Source: Chloroflexota bacterium (GTDB lineage Bacteria; Chloroflexota; Dormibacteria; Dormibacterales; Dormibacteraceae). From it: a stretch of DNA of 10,703 nucleotides. Below are positions 1-6,745 of the stretch, piece after piece. The stretch's first letter is position 1, and every line of letters starts with the position of its first letter. The notes below the pieces were generated by a model. The model was not told the DNA's origin. It did no database searches and saw only the letters and a list, made by a program, of their open reading frames with translations. Both the position numbers and the translations under genes were made by a program. Where the stretch lies: positions 1 through 10,703 of the forward strand of contig VBFW01000229.1 of assembly GCA_005880525.1 (NCBI GenBank). Direction: 5' to 3'.

Positions 1-1125
1 GAGCGCCGCCTGTAGGGGGAAGAAGCTGTCGGGCTCGGCGGACAGCACATCCGACGACACCACCGCGCCGACGCCGCGCCCCCTGTCCTCGACCAGCCGC
101 ACGCGGTCGAGGTGCTCGGCCTCGACCATGAACGGCGAGTGCGTTGTGTAGAACACCTGGTGCTTCGGCGCGAGGCGCTCGTTGATGAAACGCAGGAAGT
201 ACTTGGCGACATGGCTGCCGCCACTGGGCGCCATCTCGACGTCGATGTCCACGCGCAGGTCGCCGCTCTGCGACCAGTACCTGGCCACCTCGTTCGTCAA
301 TCGGTTGGCCGCCGCCTCGAGCTCGGAGCGGCGCTCCTCATAATCCAGCGCGAGCAGCGACTGGTTGTCGGCGTGCGCGAGCTGCAGCAGCGATCGCGCG
401 GTCAGCTGGCTCGGGTCGAGCTGCGAGCCCTCGGCGAAGAGATGCTCGAGGTCGACCTTGCCCTGCAGCTGGCTGTACTCGCTGAAGTAGAGGAAGCTCG
501 GCATGCGCTGCACGACCAGCGCCTCGATGGCCCGCTCAACGCCCTCCGGAAACTGGTTCTTGATCGCATCCTCGAGCTGGCCGACGGCCTTCTGCGTCGG
601 CGAGTCGATCTTCGGCACCGCGTGCTCGATGTCCGCCAGCCGGGCCGACAGGTCGGCCACCGTCGTCGGGTCGCCGAGGATCGACCGCAACCCGTCGGGC
701 AGCTTGGCCGAGTCGAGCAGCCTTGTGACCGTCGCGCGCTCGTTGATGTCGGGAACGCTCACGTGGATCTTGTTCGCGTAATCCTTCTGGACGATGAGCG
801 ACTGACCCTCGCGAACGATTCCCTTGCCGCCGATCGCGACGATCGCCTCAACGTCAGCAGCGTCCAGCTCGAAGGTCGCCTCGACGGGAGTGGCCTTCTC
901 GATCTCGCCGCTGCGCCGGTGCTCGGCGAGCAGCCAGCGAGGGTAGTCGTCGATGTCGCGGAAGTTCTCCGGGTAGATCGGCTTCAGGCGGTAGAGCGCC
1001 TCGAGGATGGCCGTCTTTCCTGACTCGTTCTTGCCGACCAGGCAGGTGACATGTGGCTCAACGCTGATCGGTGTGGAGTCGATGATGTTGCGAAAACGTC
1101 TGATCCGAACGCTCGTCAGCTTCAC
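1..1125 (-). CDS. OLD/RecF-like AAA ATPase, N-terminal part, apparently lacking the Walker B segment (partial)
   Basis: The visible 375 codons begin at a GTG and run off the left edge. The start (VRIRRFRNIIDST) is followed by a Walker A motif, GKNESGKT, at residues 31-38, as in OLD-family and RecF-like ATPases that act on DNA or in defence. A charged middle part (about 50-290) leads to an H-loop, TTHSPFMV, with His at about 329, and then a stretch that in relatives precedes a TOPRIM-like region. Relatives carry a signature-like segment and a Walker B (LLLDEPG...LH) before the H-loop. Here the chain passes from VDIDVEMAP (about 292-300) straight to FLRFINERLAPKHQ (310-323), so that segment seems deleted in frame. 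An in-frame stop lies just upstream (1138-1140), and no better start exists. No Shine-Dalgarno is visible; TAGGCT at 1135-1140 could be a -10 box for a leaderless message. The family call is firm; activity is doubtful. Confidence 0.8.
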   Translation of the reverse strand, partial: MKLTSVRIRRFRNIIDSTPISVEPHVTCLVGKNESGKTAILEALYRLKPIYPENFRDIDDYPRWLLAEHRRSGEIEKATPVEATFELDAADVEAIVAIGGKGIVREGQSLIVQKDYANKIHVSVPDINERATVTRLLDSAKLPDGLRSILGDPTTVADLSARLADIEHAVPKIDSPTQKAVGQLEDAIKNQFPEGVERAIEALVVQRMPSFLYFSEYSQLQGKVDLEHLFAEGSQLDPSQLTARSLLQLAHADNQSLLALDYEERRSELEAAANRLTNEVARYWSQSGDLRVDIDVEMAPSGGSHVAKYFLRFINERLAPKHQVFYTTHSPFMVEAEHLDRVRLVEDRGRGVGAVVSSDVLSAEPDSFFPLQAAL

Positions 1126-1170
1126 TGGGTGGATAGCCTACAGCCATGGACGCGGGTTCCAGCGATGGCA

Positions 1171-1205
1171 CCCTCCCCGCATGCGGGGAGGGATCAGGGG
1201 AGGGG
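1171..1205. repeat. REP-like palindromic element, copy A
   Basis: Positions 1171-1192 form a perfect 22-bp palindrome (CCCTCCCCGCATGC and its mirror). It is followed by a G-rich tail, ATCAGGGGAGGGG, to 1205. It lies between the regulator's stop codon and the ATPase start. The layout (C-rich arm, G-rich arm, TCAGGG(T)GAGGGG tail) recurs at 8151-8233. As RNA it would fold into a stable hairpin, but no T-run follows on either strand, so it is not a classic terminator. Confidence 0.55.
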
Positions 1206-1224
1206 ACGCCGGTTTAAGTAGGGG

Positions 1225-1935
1225 CTAGGTAGGACGTGCGTTGGTAAACCGGTAGCCGATGCCCGGCACTGCCAGGATGTAATAAGGCCGCGCGGGCTGG
1301 GTCTCGATCTTCCGACGGAGGTTCCTGATGTGCACGTCGATCACCCGCGTCTCGATGGGGTACTCGTAGCCCCAGATCGCGTTCAGGATCTTCTCGCGGC
1401 TCAGCACCTTGCCGGCGTTGCTGGCGAGGAAGGTGAGCAGGTCGAACTCCGTGTGAGTCAGCTCGATCTCCTTGCCCGCCTTGTAGATCCGCCGCTCGTT
1501 GACGTCGATGATCAGCTCGCGGAACTCGAGACGGGTCCGAAGTGCCTCCGCCGATTCCATGCGCGCCCGGCGCAGATGAGCCGCCACCCGGGCGGCCAGC
1601 TCGCGCAGGCGGAGCGGCTTGGTGACGTAGTCGTCGGCGCCGATCTCCAGCGCCACCACGACGTCGATCTCGTCGGACCTGCTGCTCATCATGATCACCG
1701 GCGTCGTCGGGTCAGTCCGCCGGAGCTCCCGGCAGACGTCGTAGCCGGACCCGTCAGGCAGGCTCACCTCGAGCAGCGCGAGGATCGGGTGGGCGGATGT
1801 ATGAAGGCGAAGTGCGTCGGCGCCGGTCTCGGCGTCGAGCACCTGGTAGCCATCCTGCTCGCAGGCCGTACGGACTTCCCGGCGCACCGCCGGGTCCCCG
1901 TCCACAACCATCACCAATCTCGAAGGCTCCGACAT
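1225..1935 (-). CDS. OmpR/PhoB-family response regulator with altered receiver (orphan)
   Basis: A 236-residue two-domain regulator. Residues 5-120 form a receiver (VVDGDP at 10-15, LPDGSG at 59-64, K106 in VTKPL). Residues about 135-232 form a winged-helix DNA-binding domain of PhoB type (LTHTEFDLLTFLASNAGKVLSR, then VIDVHIRNLRRKIE and PGIGYRF). The usual phospho-acceptor Asp is Glu here (E56 in LLEVSLPDG) and the second Asp of the acidic pair is Gly (D12-G13). The switch Ser (S84) and Lys (K106) remain. Such a receiver is unlikely to be phosphorylated normally, and E56 may mimic the active state. No histidine kinase gene lies in the window. The ATG at 1935 has GGGG just upstream as a Shine-Dalgarno-like site. 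The gene is 46 bp downstream of the phosphatase-FemAB gene and could be co-transcribed with it, but a TATAAT box at 1956-1961 suggests its own promoter. Confidence 0.93.
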   Translation of the reverse strand: MSEPSRLVMVVDGDPAVRREVRTACEQDGYQVLDAETGADALRLHTSAHPILALLEVSLPDGSGYDVCRELRRTDPTTPVIMMSSRSDEIDVVVALEIGADDYVTKPLRLRELAARVAAHLRRARMESAEALRTRLEFRELIIDVNERRIYKAGKEIELTHTEFDLLTFLASNAGKVLSREKILNAIWGYEYPIETRVIDVHIRNLRRKIETQPARPYYILAVPGIGYRFTNARPT

Positions 1936-1955
1936 ATCCCCAGTCTTTCCCCATC

Positions 1956-1985
1956 ATTATACTAACCAATTTGAAGGATTGTTAG
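1956..1985 (-). promoter_or_regulatory. Promoter of the response regulator with overlapping inverted repeat
   Basis: On the minus strand a perfect TATAAT (1961-1956) lies 20 nt before the regulator's ATG. CTAACA (1985-1980), 18 nt further up, matches TTGACA at four of six positions and overlaps the stop codon of the upstream gene. On the plus strand CTAACCAAT (1962-1970), TTGAAGG and ATTGTTAG (1978-1985) form an inverted repeat with one bulged base filling the space between -35 and -10. It could be an operator, for instance for autoregulation, or a small hairpin at the end of the upstream gene. The -10 is convincing; the operator role is inferred. Confidence 0.55.
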
Positions 1986-3472
1986 GAGATGTTTCGCCGG
2001 ATGCCTCTGACGCGGGAGCGCGCCGACTTCTCGAGCGACAGCAGGCGCGCGCCGGCTCTGGAGAGGACGACCTCCCAGGCGCCCGCGTAGGCGACCTCCC
2101 GCCCGTTGAACTCGGACTTGAACACGCCGAGCCCGTGCCAGGGGTGCTCAGGGCCGGAACCGGGCGGCGGCACTCCCCAGAAGTCGAAATCGCGACAGCC
2201 GGACTCGGCGCATGACGAGATCGCCGTCCACCATGCGACGTCGTTGCCCATCAGCTCGGGGTGCTTGCCCGTCCTGCCCGCGAACAGGCTGTAGCCGCGG
2301 CCGGCGTGCCGCGCCACGAGCACAGCGGCGAGCGCCTCTTTGGACTCGGGATCACGCGCGACGTAAGTGCGGCACCAGGGCAAAAGGCTGAGCAAGAGCT
2401 CGTAGTACGCGCGGCCGGGCAGGCTGATCGACTCGCGCCGCTCGACCGCCGCCGACTGCCGCTCGAGCTCGGCCGCGTCCTTGCCTTCCTCCGCCACGGT
2501 GCCGCGTCTCAGTCCGGCGCGGATGTTGTAGCGGCGCCCATGTCGGAATGTTTTCAACAGCTCTTCTGGCGGCTTCATGTCGAGGATCACGCTGTGTGCG
2601 GGCTGCACGGGCGACGCCGGCTCGAAGCCCTGCGCCTTCAGCGCCACGGCCAGCTCCGGCGAGGCGTCTGGTTCGATGCGCAGGCGCGCTGCCTTTCGCT
2701 CCCGCGCCCACTCGGTCAATCTTTCGATCGACTCTGGTGTCGACGGCACAGGGCCGCGCGGCACGTACGCCTCGCGCACGCCGCCGATTCCCCGCAGCTG
2801 CACGCTCGCCATCGCGTCCTTCAGGCGAACGCGCTCGACCGACCATCCCGCCTTCGCCTGCACATTGCCCCACGCCCAGCTCTGCAGCAGCGGAGAGAGC
2901 CTGCCGACGACCCGGTGCAGCGCGATCTGGATCACGCCGCCGTGCGTCACCACTATCGCGTCGCCGTGTGAGTGCTCCTCGAACAGCCGGTCCAGTGCCG
3001 ACACCACGCGCTCCTCGAACGCCAACGCTCCCTCGCCGCGAGGCACGACGTCCCAGCTGGGCTCGCGAGTCCACGCGTCCCACGCGTCGGGAAATCGCTC
3101 AGCGAGCTCGGTGGTGTGCAGTCCTTCCCAGTCGCCGAGGAAGATCTCGCGCAACTCCTTCATAGGTCTCGCCTCGACTCCCAGCGTCGTGGCGATCGGC
3201 GCGGCGGTCTGGCTTGCGCGCAGCAGGTCACTTGTGTACAACGCCTCGACCTCACGGCGCCCCAGGCGTCCGGCTACAAGGCGGGCCTGCTCGTGTCCTT
3301 GCTCGGAGAGCGGGGGGTCAAGCTGCCCCTGGATGCGGCGTTCGCGATTCCAGGTCGACTCGCCGTGGCGGATGAGAATGAGCCGTGACGCGGGCGGTCG
3401 ACTCGGTGCCGGCACGGCGCCATCGATTGGTGATGCGCCGATTGATGCGGCCGGATAGGTACTCTCAGACAT
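1982..3472 (-). CDS. Histidine phosphatase (phosphoglycerate-mutase-like) fused to a FemAB-type aminoacyltransferase
   Basis: A 496-residue fusion. Residues about 29-190 are a histidine phosphatase domain with all expected catalytic residues: R35-H36 in LIRHGEST, R85 in TSDLLRASQT, E109 in LREIFLGDWEG and H177 in VVTHGG. From about 195 the chain becomes a FemAB-like protein of the kind that adds amino acids to lipid II or peptidoglycan stems using aminoacyl-tRNA: LLQSWAWGNVQAKAGW (195-210), AYVPRGPV, a TFRHGRRYNIRAGLRRG basic segment, GYSLFAG and FKSEFNGREV. The junction is abrupt: the phosphatase's usual final strand (the N-x-S region) is absent and FemAB starts at its normal N-terminus. The first 28 residues are Ser/Pro/Ala-rich without a signal peptide, so the protein is probably cytoplasmic. 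The real substrates are unknown. The ATG at 3472 has only a weak ribosome site. Confidence 0.88.
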   Translation of the reverse strand: MSESTYPAASIGASPIDGAVPAPSRPPASRLILIRHGESTWNRERRIQGQLDPPLSEQGHEQARLVAGRLGRREVEALYTSDLLRASQTAAPIATTLGVEARPMKELREIFLGDWEGLHTTELAERFPDAWDAWTREPSWDVVPRGEGALAFEERVVSALDRLFEEHSHGDAIVVTHGGVIQIALHRVVGRLSPLLQSWAWGNVQAKAGWSVERVRLKDAMASVQLRGIGGVREAYVPRGPVPSTPESIERLTEWARERKAARLRIEPDASPELAVALKAQGFEPASPVQPAHSVILDMKPPEELLKTFRHGRRYNIRAGLRRGTVAEEGKDAAELERQSAAVERRESISLPGRAYYELLLSLLPWCRTYVARDPESKEALAAVLVARHAGRGYSLFAGRTGKHPELMGNDVAWWTAISSCAESGCRDFDFWGVPPPGSGPEHPWHGLGVFKSEFNGREVAYAGAWEVVLSRAGARLLSLEKSARSRVRGIRRNIS

Positions 3473-3524
3473 AGCGCCCGCCGATGCCGAAGGATCTCGG
3501 CGTGGCTCCGCCGGCGCGAGATCT

Positions 3525-3545
3525 GATATCGATATCTATACTAAC
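3525..3545. promoter_or_regulatory. Two-way promoter-like motif with GATATC palindrome between divergent genes
   Basis: The 125-bp gap between the divergent genes (3473-3597) contains GATATCGATATC (3525-3536), a perfect 12-bp palindrome, directly followed by TATACTAAC (3537-3545). Read on the plus strand, TATACT is a good -10 for the DUF4388 gene. Read on the minus strand, GTTAGTATAGAT resembles GTTAGTATAAT in front of the response regulator and could serve the fusion gene. No clear -35 box is seen on either strand. The palindrome could be an operator. The -10 calls rest on sequence resemblance only. Confidence 0.4.
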
Positions 3546-3568
3546 TTTTCTTTGGTTGGGAGAAATTT

Positions 3569-3585
3569 GAGTTCGATCCGAACTC
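3569..3585. promoter_or_regulatory. Perfect inverted repeat just before the Shine-Dalgarno of the DUF4388 gene
   Basis: GAGTTCG, ATC, CGAACTC is a perfect 7-bp inverted repeat with a 3-nt spacer. It ends one base before the GGGAG ribosome site (3586-3590) of the gene starting at 3598. It may be an operator for a dimeric regulator or an mRNA hairpin that affects translation. It is not the Gram-positive LexA box, whose half-sites are arranged the other way round (CGAAC outside, GTTCG inside). Confidence 0.4.
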
Positions 3586-3597
3586 GGGAGAAGGTGG

Positions 3598-5136
3598 GTG
3601 CAATCACGCGGCTCGCTGGCCGAGACCAGCCTTAGGAACCTGCTCGAGGCCGCTCAGGGCGAGCGGTCGACAGGCACTCTCACGGTCCGCAACGGGTCAG
3701 GGAAGTCGGCTTCCCTGTACTTCCTGTTCGGTCACCTCTTCCACGCGCAGAGCGACGGCATGGCCGGCGACGCCGCGGTCGTCAGCGCGCTCGGTTGGGG
3801 GGGCGGCGAGTTCGAGTTCGACGCCAAGGCGAAGCTGCCCTCGGATGAGACCGTCAAGGCGGGCATCCCCGAGCTCGTTCAGGCCGCCGAGTCAGGCTCG
3901 GACGAGGTTACCGAGCAGCCCGCGCCACCGCCGCCCGATGCACAAGAGGAGCACAGGGAGCATCCTGTAGCTGAGAGGAAAGTGGAAGAGAAGAAGGTAG
4001 AGGCGCCCCAGCCGCGACGCGGCGTAAAGCACCGCCCGCAGCCGAAGCACGGCCGCGAACCGATACCGGTGCCCGCGGGCCAGGTGATCTACGACTCGCT
4101 GAAGACGTCGTTCGTCGACTTCCCGCGGCTCATCACCACGCTCGAGAAAGAGGCTTACACCGGCTATGTGCGTCTGCTCACCGAGGAAGCCTCGGCCCTG
4201 ATCCTTTTCCGCGAAGGCCAGGCGCTCGAGTGCATGTACGACTCGGGCGAAGACCAGAAGCAGGGCCTTGTCCTCGGCAAGCAGGCGCTGCAGCGCTTCA
4301 ACGAGGACGTCACCAACGGGCACGGAGTCCTCGACGTGGTGGGCCTGTTGGGCGAGCTGATCGAAGGCCTGTACGAGCTCACGGTCTCACGCCCGATGTA
4401 CACCGAGCTCTATGCGTCGTGGGTCGACATGAAGGCGCTGCTCAAGTTCCTGAATGACCGGAAGCTGAGCGGCAGCGTCATGATCCGCTCCGCAGCCGGA
4501 ACGGGCGTGATCATCCTCGCCGAGGGCGAGCTCGCCGGTGCGTACACGAGCGAGTCGCGCGACATCTCAGACAAGCCCGACCGGGCTCTCGCGCTGTGCG
4601 AGGACCCGAACGCAATGATCGAGATCAAGTCGGCGGACACGTCGACTCACACTCCGCTCGACATCGACGAGGTGGTCGCCGGACAGCGCGGCCCGCGCTC
4701 CAACGCGCAGGTCGCCCAGACCACGCCGCCGACTCCCGCCCCTGCGCCGCCTCCTCCTCCCGCCGAGCCGGCGACATCGCAGATCCCCGTTGTCGCTCAG
4801 ACGGCCACCTACCAGACGGTGCCGCGAGAAGCCCCGACTCCGCCGAGCATGCCGGCGATGCCGATGCAGCAGGCGGCGCCCACCGCACCGCCGGCGTCAT
4901 CAGGCCCGCAGCTCGATTGGGCGGCGATCGTCGCGGAGCTCCAGGCAATGGCCGAGGACCAGCTCGGCAACCGCGCCCGCAAGGTAAAGGACATCCTTGG
5001 CGCCGCAGATCCATCGATCGCGGGCATCGAGGCCGCCATCGATCAGGTCCCGAGCATCTCCCTTCTGTTTGTCGACTCATCGCGTCTCGAGCAGCTGGCG
5101 CAAGAGATGAGGGCGCGGCTCAAGAGCCACTACTAA
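3598..5136 (+). CDS. DUF4388 (PATAN-like) protein with three tandem modules
   Basis: A 512-residue soluble protein without signal peptide or membrane segment. Residues about 5-90 match DUF4388 (SLAETSLRNLLEAAQ, STGTLTV, SLYFLFGHLFHAQS, GGGEFEFDA), a domain of bacterial signalling and gliding-type proteins. After a charged Pro/Lys/Glu linker (97-160), two more segments follow the same plan: about 172-250 (FPRLITTLEKEAYTGYVRL, LILFREGQALECMY) and about 275-350 (MKALLKFLNDRKLSGSVMI, VIILAEGELAGAY). A Pro/Ala-rich linker (about 377-436) leads to a helical tail (438-512) of unknown type. The GTG start at 3598 has GGGAG seven bases upstream, and the DUF4388 motif begins at once, supporting this start. 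The lipoprotein gene follows after 13 bp, so they probably share a transcript. A role in signalling or protein-protein contacts is inferred; no partner is known. Confidence 0.88.
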   Translation: MQSRGSLAETSLRNLLEAAQGERSTGTLTVRNGSGKSASLYFLFGHLFHAQSDGMAGDAAVVSALGWGGGEFEFDAKAKLPSDETVKAGIPELVQAAESGSDEVTEQPAPPPPDAQEEHREHPVAERKVEEKKVEAPQPRRGVKHRPQPKHGREPIPVPAGQVIYDSLKTSFVDFPRLITTLEKEAYTGYVRLLTEEASALILFREGQALECMYDSGEDQKQGLVLGKQALQRFNEDVTNGHGVLDVVGLLGELIEGLYELTVSRPMYTELYASWVDMKALLKFLNDRKLSGSVMIRSAAGTGVIILAEGELAGAYTSESRDISDKPDRALALCEDPNAMIEIKSADTSTHTPLDIDEVVAGQRGPRSNAQVAQTTPPTPAPAPPPPPAEPATSQIPVVAQTATYQTVPREAPTPPSMPAMPMQQAAPTAPPASSGPQLDWAAIVAELQAMAEDQLGNRARKVKDILGAADPSIAGIEAAIDQVPSISLLFVDSSRLEQLAQEMRARLKSHY

Positions 5137-5149
5137 TGGCACGGGGCTC

Positions 5150-6745
5150 ATGAAGCCCTGGGCCCTCGCGATCACCGTGGTCACCCTGCTGGCCGGCGCC
5201 GTCGCCTGCGGTGGCGCGCCCGCGCAGATCGTCGATTACTCGCCGCTGCGCAGCTCCAAGGAAGTGTCCACGCTCGCACCGGTCCAGATCACCTTCGACC
5301 ACGACGTCGATCGGGCGTCGGTCGAAAGCCGGCTCCACCTGGTGCCCGCCGTGAGCGGCAGCATCAACTGGACGAACGGCCACCAGCTCGAGTACCAGCA
5401 CGACAAGCTGGCCACGGGGCAGACATACGAGGTCGTGCTCGAGGCCGGGTACAGCGACCTGGCCGGCAACGTGTACGAGCTTCGACATCACTGGTCGTTC
5501 GATACGGAGCTGCCGCCGCGTTTCGCCAGCTCAACCCCGTCTGACGGCGACGGAGGAGTGGACCCCGCCGACTATGTGGCCGTCACCTTCTCGCGGGCGA
5601 TGCTCGAATCGAGCCTGGCCACGGCCATCGTCTTCACGCCGGAGGTTCGATTCGGAGTCCGCATCGATCCATCCGACTCGCGACGGGTGATCGTCGCGCC
5701 AAATTCGCTGCTCCAGCCCAACACGACGTACCGGATGCTCGTCACACAGATCGCGAAGGACACGGATGGCAACCTGCTCGATCACTTCCGGTCGATCACC
5801 TTCAAGACGGGCGCGGCGCGACCGCTCCATCACTGGGTCGCTTTCGCGGCAGAGAATACCGCCGGAACTTCCGGCGGCCTGTGGATCGTCAATGAGGCCG
5901 GCATCCCACGAGAGCTGGTGGCGTCCAGCGCCGTGAACGCCTACAGCTGGTCACCTGACGGTCAGCAACTCGTCTTCGCGACCGCCGACGGTTGGGCGAC
6001 GTTCGCGCCAGGCGGGGGCACTGAGTCGCTCGGCTTCAGCGCCACCTGGGCGGCGGCGCTAGCCCCGGGACTCGGCTATGTCTACCTCGATGCGTCAGGG
6101 TCGCTGTACCGCGCGCCGCAATCCGGCGCCGATTACGTGATCAGCACGCTGGTAACGACTGCCGCCGTGAGCCCGAGCGGCGAGCGAGTCGTGTTCGCTC
6201 AGGACCAGGTCGACAGCACGACTCGCATCTGGGGCTACGACGTCGGCCTGCGATCCCGTTACGCGCTGGCGGCCGAGCCCACGTCGGTCTCCGACCTGAG
6301 CTGGGCGCCAAACGGCAACCGCATCGCCTACCTCCGGCACGACGCCGGCACTGTCACGCTCCGCGTCCGCAACCTGACCGGCTCGGCCTCAATGACCAGC
6401 GTCGTCCATGGCGACATAAGCGCGCCGGCCTGGCTGCACGACTCGGACCACATGGTCATGTCGGCATCGGTGACAGGAGACAGCGGGATCGTCAGCAAAG
6501 CCTTCGTCATCAACGTCGCCTCGCCGCCGCCGTCGCTCACGATCGGGCTGGGATTGCCCGCGCTGGCCAACGTCGTGGACGTCAGTAACCCAGTGCCATC
6601 ACCTGACGGCCACCAGATCGCCTTCATCAGCGGCGATCAGGTGTGGCTGATGAACGCCGACGGAACCAGGCCGACCCCGCTTACCCGGTTCGACCCGGGG
6701 ACCTTTCCTTACTCGTGCCTCATGCCGGCCTGGACCCGGCTGTGA
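5150..6745 (+). CDS. Lipoprotein with two Ig-like (SbsA/Big_5) domains and a TolB-like beta-propeller
   Basis: A 531-residue exported lipoprotein. The N-terminus has a Lys, a hydrophobic stretch and a lipobox ending AVAC, with Cys20 as the likely lipidated residue. Two Ig-like domains follow at about 28-118 (APVQITFDHDVDRASV ... LATGQTYEVVL ... DLAGN) and 121-218 (DYVAVTFSRAM ... LQPNTTYRMLV ... DTDGNLLDHF). Residues about 225-531 form a propeller with TolB/WD40-like blades: SWSPDGQQLVFA (about 266), AVSPSGERVVFA (339), LSWAPNGNRIAYL (383) and PVPSPDGHQIAFISGDQVWLMNADG (split: PSPDGHQIAF near 481, QVWLMNADG after it). It probably sits on the outer face of the membrane and binds a ligand or protein; no enzyme motif is seen. 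The alternative ATG at 5136 hits a stop after five codons, so 5150 is the start. It is likely co-transcribed with the DUF4388 gene. Its last 37 bp overlap the convergent glycosyltransferase gene. Confidence 0.88.
   Translation: MKPWALAITVVTLLAGAVACGGAPAQIVDYSPLRSSKEVSTLAPVQITFDHDVDRASVESRLHLVPAVSGSINWTNGHQLEYQHDKLATGQTYEVVLEAGYSDLAGNVYELRHHWSFDTELPPRFASSTPSDGDGGVDPADYVAVTFSRAMLESSLATAIVFTPEVRFGVRIDPSDSRRVIVAPNSLLQPNTTYRMLVTQIAKDTDGNLLDHFRSITFKTGAARPLHHWVAFAAENTAGTSGGLWIVNEAGIPRELVASSAVNAYSWSPDGQQLVFATADGWATFAPGGGTESLGFSATWAAALAPGLGYVYLDASGSLYRAPQSGADYVISTLVTTAAVSPSGERVVFAQDQVDSTTRIWGYDVGLRSRYALAAEPTSVSDLSWAPNGNRIAYLRHDAGTVTLRVRNLTGSASMTSVVHGDISAPAWLHDSDHMVMSASVTGDSGIVSKAFVINVASPPPSLTIGLGLPALANVVDVSNPVPSPDGHQIAFISGDQVWLMNADGTRPTPLTRFDPGTFPYSCLMPAWTRL

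Noticed and set aside
112..1023. A 303-codon open frame on the plus strand opposite the ATPase gene
   Set aside because: It has no recognisable domain, and its composition is what high-GC DNA gives opposite a real gene. The minus frame has clear ATPase motifs.
1171..1192. Rho-independent terminator for the response regulator
   Set aside because: The hairpin is strong, but no T-run follows it on the minus strand, and a similar element recurs upstream of another gene.
2352..3083. Open frames on both strands within the phosphatase-FemAB gene
   Set aside because: They have low-complexity Arg/Ala composition and no motifs, and overlap a frame with catalytic residues in order.
3569..3585. LexA (SOS) box
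   Set aside because: The half-sites are in the opposite order to the Gram-positive CGAAC-N4-GTTCG box, and the genes are not SOS-type.
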